In this document: positions 1-6,168 of the stretch, piece by piece
How the letters are laid out: every line of letters starts with the position of its first letter
Numbering within the stretch: position 1 is the first letter of the stretch
From: CAIMDX01 sp041652155
Lineage (GTDB): Bacteria > Patescibacteriota > Minisyncoccia > Minisyncoccales > JAQTVQ01
Length of the DNA stretch: 6,285 nt
Assembly (NCBI GenBank): GCA_041652155.1
Contig: JBAZHV010000031.1
Span: forward strand, 1-6,285
Reading direction: 5' to 3'
Made by a program: the position numbers and the translations under genes
The notes under the pieces: generated by a model
Databases searched by the model: none
Seen by the model: only the letters and a program-made list of their open reading frames with translations
What the model was told of the DNA's origin: nothing

Positions 1-1296
<1,296 letters not shown>

Positions 1297-1315
1297 TAAT
1301 TAGTAATTTTTTGCA

Positions 1316-1342
1316 AATAGCCGTTTAATAATCGTGGCTATT
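1316..1342 (+). other. Hairpin in 23S-5S spacer reaching into 5S 5' end
   Basis: AATAGCC at 1316-1322 pairs perfectly with GGCTATT at 1336-1342 around a 13-base loop. The 3' arm includes the first three bases of the predicted 5S rRNA, so this stem competes with 5S helix I. GGCTA also occurs at 1291-1295, at the end of 23S, giving the same TAGCC an alternative partner. A role in rRNA processing or folding order is inference. Confidence 0.4.
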
Positions 1343-1458
1343 ATAAGGGGGCCATGCCGAGAGTGCTCCACCCGATCCCATTCCGAACTCGGAAGTGAAA
1401 TCTCTCAAGGCCGATGATAGTGTCTTCGCGACGCGAAAGTAGGTAGCCCTCTTATAAT
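1340..1458 (+). rRNA. rrf: 5S ribosomal RNA, complete
   Basis: This is the small rRNA of the large subunit, last gene of the rRNA operon. The ends are set by helix I, in which ATTATAAG at 1340-1347 pairs with CTTATAAT at 1451-1458 and the stem continues inward through GGGGG/CCCT with one G-U pair. Length is about 119 bases, normal for bacteria (E. coli 120). Conserved internal blocks are present: CCGATCCCATTCCGAACTCG at 1372-1391, GGAAGTGAAA at 1391-1400, GCCGATGATAGTGT at 1410-1423 and CGCGAAAGTAGG at 1432-1443. Helix I is AT-rich, unlike the GC-rich helix of E. coli. Exact ends could be off by one or two bases. Confidence 0.96.
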
Positions 1459-1473
1459 ATTCGGGATAGTTAA

Positions 1474-1499
1474 GCGGTTTTTTGAAACAAAAAAACCGC
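1474..1499. terminator. First hairpin after 5S (minus-strand-type or alternative terminator arm)
   Basis: GCGGTTTTTT (1474-1483) pairs over 10 bp with AAAAAACCGC (1490-1499) around the loop GAAACA. On the + strand no T-run follows it, so it is not a standard + strand terminator. It is mutually exclusive with the hairpin that uses the second GCGGTTTTTT, because both need 1490-1499. Confidence 0.55.
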
Positions 1500-1530
1500 A
1501 TAATCCGAAAGGATAGTTAAGCGGTTTTTT
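1490..1530 (+). terminator. Intrinsic terminator of the rRNA operon, probably bidirectional
   Basis: The outer arms AAAAAACCGC (1490-1499) and GCGGTTTTTT (1521-1530) form a 10-bp stem. Inside it, ATCC-GAAA-GGAT (1503-1514) forms a small hairpin with a GNRA-type loop. The six T at 1525-1530 give the U-tract on the + strand, and the A-run on the other side gives a T-tract on the - strand, so it could stop transcription both ways. It lies about 30 bases after 5S, as expected for the end of an rRNA operon. Confidence 0.8.
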
Positions 1531-1606
1531 GTTACAACGTAAAGCTAAAAGTGAAAAATGCAAAACAACAACTTAAATTTTAAAGTAGTTACTTTCTTGG
1601 CGGGAT

Positions 1607-1661
1607 AATTTTCAATTTTCAAACTCCAATTTTCAATAAATGTTTCAATATTCAATGTTTT
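1607..1661. repeat. AT-rich tract of degenerate TTTTCAA repeats in a non-coding stretch
   Basis: The 330 bases between the rRNA terminator and mreC hold no convincing gene. Within them AATTTTCAA occurs three times (1607-1615, 1614-1622, 1628-1636), followed by the related TGTTTCAAT (1641-1649) and ATTCAATGTTTT (1650-1661). AATTTTCAAA at 1614-1623 also has its exact reverse complement, TTTGAAAATT, at 1691-1700. Tracts of this kind are, to my recollection, common in spacers of Parcubacteria genomes; copy number elsewhere in this genome cannot be seen here. Function unknown. Confidence 0.6.
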
Positions 1662-1681
1662 AAACGCTTGGAATGTTAGAA

Positions 1682-1719
1682 GGTCGGAGATTTGAAAATT
1701 AAGGCATAAATCTCCGCCC
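1682..1719. other. Perfect 9-bp hairpin in the spacer upstream of mreC
   Basis: CGGAGATTT (1685-1693) pairs with AAATCTCCG (1708-1716) around a 14-base loop. After one mismatch (1684/1717) two more G-C pairs follow (1682-1683 with 1718-1719). No T-run follows on the + strand, so it is not an obvious terminator. It lies upstream of the predicted mreC promoter and thus outside that transcript. It could be a repeat-family element or part of an unrecognised small RNA; nothing decides between these. Confidence 0.5.
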
Positions 1720-1802
1720 GTCTTAAGGATCTGGCACTGTTTTGAATTTTTAGTTATTATTTCGCGCTTTCCGCTTTGATTTTTACACTTTTTAAGGAAA
1801 AT

Positions 1803-1830
1803 TTGCCAAAAAGGCCTTAAGGGATATAAT
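1803..1830 (+). promoter_or_regulatory. Predicted promoter of the mreC-mreD-PBP2 operon
   Basis: TTGCCA (-35, 1803-1808) and a perfect TATAAT (-10, 1825-1830) are separated by 16 bases. The predicted transcript starts near 1837 and leaves a leader of about 26 bases before mreC. This is the only good sigma70-type pair in the spacer, and it follows the rRNA terminator, so the operon is probably transcribed separately from the rRNA genes. Confidence 0.75.
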
Positions 1831-1862
1831 AAAGAAATAAGCTAAATTTTGATAAGGAAAAA

Positions 1863-2669
1863 ATGGTAAGTTTATCAAAGAAAAAATTGGTATCAGGCGT
1901 TTTTTTGCTTTGTTTGTTTTTTTTGGTTTTCAATTTTCTCGCGAGTGCAGATGTTCTTAGAAATTTTTTTTATAAAATTTCATATCCGGCCCAGAAGAGC
2001 CTTTGGGACAGCAGCCAGGCGGCAGTTTCCTTTTTCAGAAGCTATCTGGACAGCTATCAATTGGGTCAGGAAAACAAAAAACTCGCCAGCGAGAACAGGG
2101 AATTGACCGCCAGGCTGGCCGAGCTTGATGCTCTGGCCGAAGAAAATGACGTTTTGCGCCAAGCTTTAAGTCTTGAATTAAAGAATAAATTTGTCCTGTC
2201 TCCTTGCCGGCTGGTCTCAAAAGATCTCGCGGGGGACATTATCACGATAAATTTCGGCAAAAATCATGGGGCCGCGTCCGGCCAGACCGTAGTAAGCCGC
2301 GAAGGGATATTAGTGGGGAGGATCGAAGATGTTTATGACGATTTTTCAAGAGTAATTCTTATTTCTTATGCCAAGAGCGTAACAGACGTGGAGCTTCAAG
2401 AAAAGAAATTTTATGCCTTGGCTAAAGGGCAGGGAAACCTGAATATTTCGCTGGATCTGGTAGGCAAGGATAAGGAAATCAAAGAAGGCGATCTCTTGGT
2501 TACCAGCGTACTGGAAGGAGTCTTTCCTCCGGGAATTCCTTTCGGAAAGATATCCGGCGTCCAAAAGCAAGCCGCGGCTTCTTTCTTGCAGATCCAGGTC
2601 AAACCGTTGTTCGAGATGGAGAGCCTGAACCAGGTTTTTGTAATTAAAAATTTTAAACCGTTAAAGTGA
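1863..2669 (+). CDS. mreC: Rod shape-determining protein MreC
   Basis: MreC is a membrane-anchored scaffold of the elongasome. It sits on the outer face of the membrane and helps activate PBP2/RodA for side-wall peptidoglycan synthesis. The 268 residues are near the usual family length. In order: a basic N-terminus (KKK at 6-8), one transmembrane segment at about 9-28, a charged coiled coil at about 65-105 (rich in E, K, L), and a C-terminal beta domain at about 110-262. That domain carries the family signature GDLLVTS (209-215) and FPPGIPFGKI (221-230). The start ATG has AAGGA four bases upstream (1854-1858). First gene of the operon after the TATAAT promoter. The stop TGA shares a base with the mreD start. 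mreB, which often precedes mreC, is absent: the rRNA operon lies there instead. Confidence 0.95.
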   Translation: MVSLSKKKLVSGVFLLCLFFLVFNFLASADVLRNFFYKISYPAQKSLWDSSQAAVSFFRSYLDSYQLGQENKKLASENRELTARLAELDALAEENDVLRQALSLELKNKFVLSPCRLVSKDLAGDIITINFGKNHGAASGQTVVSREGILVGRIEDVYDDFSRVILISYAKSVTDVELQEKKFYALAKGQGNLNISLDLVGKDKEIKEGDLLVTSVLEGVFPPGIPFGKISGVQKQAAASFLQIQVKPLFEMESLNQVFVIKNFKPLK

Positions 2670-3013
2670 TGCCTGAAGCTTTCAAGATAATATTTTTATT
2701 TTTTGGGTTTTGGATACTGTCATGGCTCGAAATGAGTTTTTTTTCTTTTCTGAACGTTTTTGGCTGGTATTTTCATCTGATCTGGCTGTTGGTTCTTTTG
2801 ATAAATCTGTTCGAAGATCGTTACGGCTATTTGGGGCTTTGGAGCGCCGCATTTGGGGGATTTTTTTTGGATATTTATAGCCCTTTGCGTTTTTTCGGGT
2901 TTGATTTTTTTGGAATAAGCACTTTGATCTTATTTTTTTTATCGTTCATATTGAAATTTATAATTTTGCGATATGTGGAATTTCCGGCATTCAAAAGGTC
3001 TAAAAAAGTTTAA
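2669..3013 (+). CDS. mreD: Short MreD-like membrane protein
   Basis: MreD is an integral membrane partner of MreC in the elongasome. This product is only 114 residues, against roughly 150-170 for typical MreD. It shows about four hydrophobic segments (about 6-28, 31-48, 52-70 and 79-99) instead of five or six. The stretch GGFFLDIYSPLRFFGF at 63-78, with Asp68, fits the family's glycine-and-aspartate signature. ATG at 2669 is chosen because it overlaps the mreC stop as TGATG, implying translational coupling; GTG at 2666 would add one residue. The last 41 bases overlap the PBP2 gene, so there is no room for a longer C-terminus. Identity rests mainly on position between mreC and PBP2, hydrophobicity and the short motif. 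Confidence 0.8.
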   Translation: MPEAFKIIFLFFGFWILSWLEMSFFSFLNVFGWYFHLIWLLVLLINLFEDRYGYLGLWSAAFGGFFLDIYSPLRFFGFDFFGISTLILFFLSFILKFIILRYVEFPAFKRSKKV

Positions 3014-4997
3014 AATAAAGAAACCTCGTACGGAGATAGAGCCGGACGAGATTTTTTGGGATGGGATCGCCCAAAAAAAAGAGGAAAGTTTGGATATCTC
3101 TTCTCACAAAATGGAGACTCCTATTTCGACCCGGAACATCTGGCTGCTTTCCGCGATTTTTTTATTGTTCATTTTGGGGCTGTTCTCCCGTTCCGTTTAT
3201 TTGCAGGCAGTCCGGGGGGGCGATCTTCTCGCCAAATCGCAAAAGAACAGGTTTTTGGCGCAAGAGCTTAAAACAGAGAGAGGGGTCATCTACGACAGAA
3301 AGGGAACGCAGCTGGTTTTTAATGAATCCAACTTCGATCTTTTATGCGATGTGCAAAAATTTCAAAAAGACAACAATGAAAAAGAAAAGACCTTGCGCAG
3401 CCTGTCTGAGATGCTGGGGAAGAGCTGGGAAGAGATCGATAAAGAGATAAACAGCCATAGCCAAGACAAGGAATTTATCTTGTCTAAAGACCTTGATTTG
3501 GATAAGGTCATAATATTCAACGCGCGGATGGAAGAGTTTTCCGGTTTTAGAATAGAAGAGGCCAAAAGCCGTAATTACTCCCAGTCGGAAATGTTCGCTT
3601 CGGTGTTGGGATACATATCCGACGGAGGAGAGAACGGTTCCGGATTGGAGAAGTATTATAATGAATATCTTCAGGAAAAGTCCGGTGTCGCCCAGACCGA
3701 AAGGACCGCGTCAGGAGAAACATTGGATTCGAAGCTCGTTAAAGCCCCGGAAACCGGAAACAGCCTGGTTTTAAGCATAGATGCCGGACTGCAGGAGCAA
3801 ATCTACGCGTCATTATCTACGGCCCTTAAGGATTATGGAGCCACCAAGGCGGCGGCGGTAGCGGTCAATCCTCAAAACGGAGAGATATTGGCGATGGTTA
3901 GCATTCCTTCTTTCGACAATAATGTTTTTTCAAAGGATATTTCCCATGAAGAGTACCAAAAAATCATCAGCAATCCGAATTTTTCCTTATATAACAGAGC
4001 TATTTCAGGCGCTTATCCCGTAGGTTCGACGGTGAAGCCGTTGCTCGCCGCCGCGGCGCTGGAGGAAGGGACCATAACTCCTACCAAGACCATTGATTGC
4101 CAAGGAGGAATACCTCTTAAAGACGGGACATTTAAAAGCGATTGGAAAACCCATGGGCTGACCGATTTAAATAAAGCTATCGCCCAATCTTGCGATGTCT
4201 ATTTCTACAGCGTCGGCGGAGGGTATGGCAGCCAGGAAGGATTGGGGATAGACCGTATTAAAAAGTATTTTCAACTTTTCGGTTTTGGATCGGCAACCGG
4301 TATTGATCTGCCGGGAGAGGATGCCGGGTTTATCCCGGATGGAACATGGAAAAAGGAAAAATACGGACAGTCTTGGTATCCGGGAGATACTTACAATATT
4401 TCCATCGGCCAGGGGTATCTGAAAGTCACTCCGTTGCAATTGGCGATGGCAACGGCCGCGATAGCCAACGGCGGCAAGCTTTATTCTCCGCGCTTGGTGC
4501 AAAAAATAGTTGACGATAAAAACAATACGATCAAGGAAATAAAGCCGGAGATCATCCGCGAAAATTTTATTTCGTCCGAAACCTTGGCGGTGGTCAGGGA
4601 AGCGATGAGGCAGACAGTGGTCATGCCGGGAGGAACAGCGACCAGCTTTTCTCTTTTGCCGGTTTCTTCGGCGGCCAAATCGGGTACGGTAGAGACTTCA
4701 AAAAAAGAGTATTATCACAACTTGATGATAACATTCGCTCCTTACGATGAACCGAAAATAGCTTTGGTGGTGATACTGGAAAGCGTGTACCAGCATTTGG
4801 GCATCGTTAATACTCCGGCCAGAGAGATCCTGAAGTGGTATTTTACGCCGGAAGATGTAAAGCTGGAACAGGCCTCCCAGGACCAGTCCGCGGGCCAGCC
4901 GGCAGAAGCTGTCAGCAGTACCGAAGCGATAATGCCCGGCCAGCAGGAGGAGCCCGAAGGGAGCGGAGGGCAAATCGTCAACGCCGGCGGGCAGTAA
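2973..4997 (+). CDS. mrdA: Penicillin-binding protein 2 (elongasome transpeptidase)
   Basis: This class B PBP is the DD-transpeptidase that cross-links peptidoglycan for elongation, working with RodA and MreC. The 674 residues comprise a basic cytoplasmic tail (1-55) with EIEPDEIFWD at 21-30, one transmembrane segment at about 56-75, a pedestal domain starting at RGVIYDRKG (103-111), and a transpeptidase domain from about 265 to 630. All three active-site motifs are intact: STVK with Ser352 and Lys355, SCD at 406-408, and KSGT at 569-572. The SxD and KSGT forms are those of PBP2 rather than division PBP3. The final 35 or so residues are a Q/E/G/S-rich tail. The ATG at 2973 is the only usual start ahead of EIEPDEIFWD; Met47 would delete it. 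It lies inside mreD with no clear Shine-Dalgarno, so translation is probably coupled. No terminator follows. Confidence 0.95.
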   Translation: MWNFRHSKGLKKFKIKKPRTEIEPDEIFWDGIAQKKEESLDISSHKMETPISTRNIWLLSAIFLLFILGLFSRSVYLQAVRGGDLLAKSQKNRFLAQELKTERGVIYDRKGTQLVFNESNFDLLCDVQKFQKDNNEKEKTLRSLSEMLGKSWEEIDKEINSHSQDKEFILSKDLDLDKVIIFNARMEEFSGFRIEEAKSRNYSQSEMFASVLGYISDGGENGSGLEKYYNEYLQEKSGVAQTERTASGETLDSKLVKAPETGNSLVLSIDAGLQEQIYASLSTALKDYGATKAAAVAVNPQNGEILAMVSIPSFDNNVFSKDISHEEYQKIISNPNFSLYNRAISGAYPVGSTVKPLLAAAALEEGTITPTKTIDCQGGIPLKDGTFKSDWKTHGLTDLNKAIAQSCDVYFYSVGGGYGSQEGLGIDRIKKYFQLFGFGSATGIDLPGEDAGFIPDGTWKKEKYGQSWYPGDTYNISIGQGYLKVTPLQLAMATAAIANGGKLYSPRLVQKIVDDKNNTIKEIKPEIIRENFISSETLAVVREAMRQTVVMPGGTATSFSLLPVSSAAKSGTVETSKKEYYHNLMITFAPYDEPKIALVVILESVYQHLGIVNTPAREILKWYFTPEDVKLEQASQDQSAGQPAEAVSSTEAIMPGQQEEPEGSGGQIVNAGGQ

Positions 4998-5009
4998 AAA
5001 GTTGTCCAC

Positions 5010-5037
5010 TTGACTTTCATCCGCTATCTTGTTAATA
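5010..5037 (+). promoter_or_regulatory. Possible upstream promoter of greA
   Basis: TTGACT (5010-5015) and TTAATA (5032-5037) are 16 bases apart, just after the PBP2 stop. The -10 is poorer than that of the second promoter 42 bases downstream, which has the same CTTGACT -35 context. A third reading, TTGTCC (5002-5007) with TATCTT (5025-5030) at 17 bases, overlaps it. Confidence 0.4.
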
Positions 5038-5051
5038 AATAGAGTCCAAAC

Positions 5052-5079
5052 TTGACTGTATCTTTAATTAAACTATACT
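5052..5079 (+). promoter_or_regulatory. Predicted main promoter of greA
   Basis: TTGACT (-35, 5052-5057) and TATACT (-10, 5074-5079) are separated by 16 bases, each one base from consensus. Transcription would start near 5086, giving a leader of only about 24 bases. The odd palindrome TACTT-A-AAGTA (5079-5089) lies over the expected start site and might be a weak operator, but it is short. Confidence 0.75.
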
Positions 5080-5109
5080 ACTTAAAGTATTAGAATAAGC
5101 ATCAAATTT

Positions 5110-5568
5110 ATGGCAGAATATTTAACGCCCGAAGGGCTGGAACAATTAAAAAAAGAATTAAGCCACCTGGTTAACGTTGAACGCAGAGAAGTTGCTGTGC
5201 AGTTGCAAGAAGCTATCTCTTATGGCGATCTTTCCGAGAACGCGGCCTATACCGAAGCCAAAGACCATCAATCTTCCATGGAGCAGCGCATCAGGGAATT
5301 GGAAATAATGATCCAGAACGCCAAGGTCGTTGAGACCGATAAAGATTGCTCCAGAGTCCAGGTAGGCTCGACCGTCTTTTTGAATTCCGGCACTGCCGAG
5401 AACAAATTCACCGTCGTAGGCGCCAATGAAGCCAACCCTTTTGAAAATAAAATTTCTTACGCTTCGCCTTTGGGCCGCGCTCTTTTGAACCAGGTCAAAG
5501 GAGCGGTAGTGGAGGTCCCGACCCCGGGAGGAAAAACAAGATACAGGATCACCAGCATCGAGTGCTAG
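5110..5568 (+). CDS. greA: Transcription elongation factor GreA
   Basis: GreA enters the secondary channel of RNA polymerase and stimulates cleavage of backtracked RNA, releasing stalled complexes. The 152 residues match the usual length of about 158. The N-terminal coiled coil (about 1-75) opens with YLTPEGLEQLKKEL (4-17). Its tip carries GDLSENAAYTEAKD (39-52), with the acidic Asp40 and Glu43 that position catalytic magnesium. The C-terminal FKBP-like domain (about 80-152) has the SPLGRALL box (119-126) and VVEVPTPGG (133-141). The acidic tip and the lone gene make GreA more likely than a Gfh or Rnk homologue. It has its own promoters and a strong terminator, though read-through from PBP2 is possible. 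No Shine-Dalgarno is visible before the ATG. Confidence 0.96.
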   Translation: MAEYLTPEGLEQLKKELSHLVNVERREVAVQLQEAISYGDLSENAAYTEAKDHQSSMEQRIRELEIMIQNAKVVETDKDCSRVQVGSTVFLNSGTAENKFTVVGANEANPFENKISYASPLGRALLNQVKGAVVEVPTPGGKTRYRITSIEC

Positions 5569-5593
5569 GCGGAAAAACGCTAATTGAATTTTT

Positions 5594-5630
5594 AAAAGGC
5601 CTCTTAACAATAAGAGGCCTTTTGTTTCTT
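5594..5630 (+). terminator. Intrinsic terminator after greA
   Basis: AAAAGGCCTCTTA (5594-5606) pairs perfectly with TAAGAGGCCTTTT (5611-5623) around the loop ACAA: 13 bp with a GGCC core. A T-rich tract follows (TTTTGTTTCTT, 5620-5630). It starts 26 bases after the greA stop and separates greA from the next transcription unit. The A-run on its 5' side means it could also act on the opposite strand. Confidence 0.92.
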
Positions 5631-5692
5631 TATAAAAGATGTGGAAGCTCGCCGTTAGGTTAAGGGCGGACAAGAATTTTGTTTTCGTTATC

Positions 5693-5721
5693 TTGACACC
5701 TATGTTCGTTTAATCTAACAT
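5693..5721 (+). promoter_or_regulatory. Predicted promoter of the DUF2178-XRE cassette
   Basis: A perfect TTGACA (-35, 5693-5698) is followed, after 17 bases, by TAACAT (-10, 5716-5721). The -10 is weak but keeps the key T/A positions (TAxxxT). It lies inside the left arm of an inverted repeat, the layout expected of a promoter blocked by a bound repressor. Confidence 0.6.
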
Positions 5722-5746
5722 TGATGTTAGATAAATATAACATCAA
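5713..5746. promoter_or_regulatory. Overlapping inverted repeats, probable operator
   Basis: ATCTAACAT (5713-5721) and ATGTTAGAT (5724-5732) form a perfect 9-bp inverted repeat with a TG spacer. A second one, TTGATGTTA (5721-5729) with TAACATCAA (5738-5746), uses the same central half-site with an 8-base spacer. The unit TAACATnnA thus occurs three times over the -10 box and expected start site. The likely ligand is the XRE-family protein encoded as the second gene; that is inference from position and from the usual autoregulation of such proteins. Confidence 0.65.
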
Positions 5747-5760
5747 TAACACATCCAGAT

Positions 5761-6168
5761 ATGAGTTTAAACGTTTATAACGGAATACGCATAGCCATTG
5801 CCGCGATACTTGGAGGCATGGTGTCTTTTTCGGTTGCCAAGGGAGACTGCATCGTTCCTGTCGTAGCTGTCATCACCGCGCTTGTCTTTTTGGCCGCGAT
5901 GAAACGGAAGGTCAAAGGAGTGATAAACGATGAAAGGGATTATTTTGTCGCCGGCAATGCGGCTCGCTGGACATTATCGATCTATGCCATCTTGTCCGCG
6001 ATGGGATCGGTGGTCTTGATGTCATTAAAGGGATCCGACTCTTCCTTTGAATTATCGGGATCGATCCTTGCTTATTCGGCTTGCTTCATCCTTCTTTTAA
6101 ACAGCGCATTATTTACTATATTTTCTAAAAAAGACGATGCCAAAAATAAAATTGACGACAAAAATTAA
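5761..6168 (+). CDS. Four-helix membrane protein, DUF2178-like
   Basis: Function unknown. The 135 residues show four hydrophobic segments, at about 8-24, 30-46, 68-88 and 98-119. A short basic loop (MKRKVKG, 47-53) and the motif NDERD (56-60) lie between the second and third. Four helices with a central DERD-type motif recall the DUF2178 family of predicted membrane proteins, small proteins often found beside an XRE-type regulator. The C-terminus is a hydrophilic, lysine- and aspartate-rich tail. The ATG at 5761 is the first start after the promoter, with a leader of about 30 bases and no visible Shine-Dalgarno. Its last 32 bases overlap the regulator gene, so the two are very likely co-transcribed and probably translationally coupled. 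The family assignment is from memory and moderately sure. Confidence 0.75.
   Translation: MSLNVYNGIRIAIAAILGGMVSFSVAKGDCIVPVVAVITALVFLAAMKRKVKGVINDERDYFVAGNAARWTLSIYAILSAMGSVVLMSLKGSDSSFELSGSILAYSACFILLLNSALFTIFSKKDDAKNKIDDKN

Larger units (their letters stand above)
1464..1531 (+). repeat. Direct repeat of a 21-base terminator half
   Basis: The same 21 bases occur at 1464-1484 and 1511-1531. They start GGATAGTTAAG, continue CGG, and end in six T and a G. The copies are 47 bases apart, directly after 5S. Between them sits the complementary arm AAAAAACCGC (1490-1499), which can pair with the GCGGTTTTTT of either copy. The arrangement looks like a local duplication of a terminator arm. Confidence 0.85.

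Noticed and set aside
1297..1339. tRNA between 23S and 5S
   Set aside because: The spacer is 43 bases, too short for a tRNA, and shows only a small hairpin.
1607..1720. CRISPR array or mobile element in the spacer
   Set aside because: The repeats are short, overlapping and irregularly spaced, with no uniform spacers, no terminal inverted repeats with target duplication and no transposase.
2667..2669. UGA read as glycine (recoded genetic code)
   Set aside because: Reading through would run MreC past its normal family end, and TGATG is a typical stop-start overlap; the other genes contain no in-frame TGA.
2871..2940. Frameshift in mreD at runs of eight T
   Set aside because: The frame stays open with sensible membrane segments on both sides, and PBP2 starts inside its end, so a shift would not restore a longer MreD. 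A sequencing slip cannot be fully excluded.
3056..3450. Two + strand open frames inside the PBP2 gene
   Set aside because: They are alternative frames of a region where PBP2 has continuous family features; their products look random.
5158..5673. 171-residue open frame on the - strand opposite greA
   Set aside because: It is antisense to greA, begins beyond greA's terminator and runs through that hairpin, and its product resembles no family I know. It mirrors greA codon structure.
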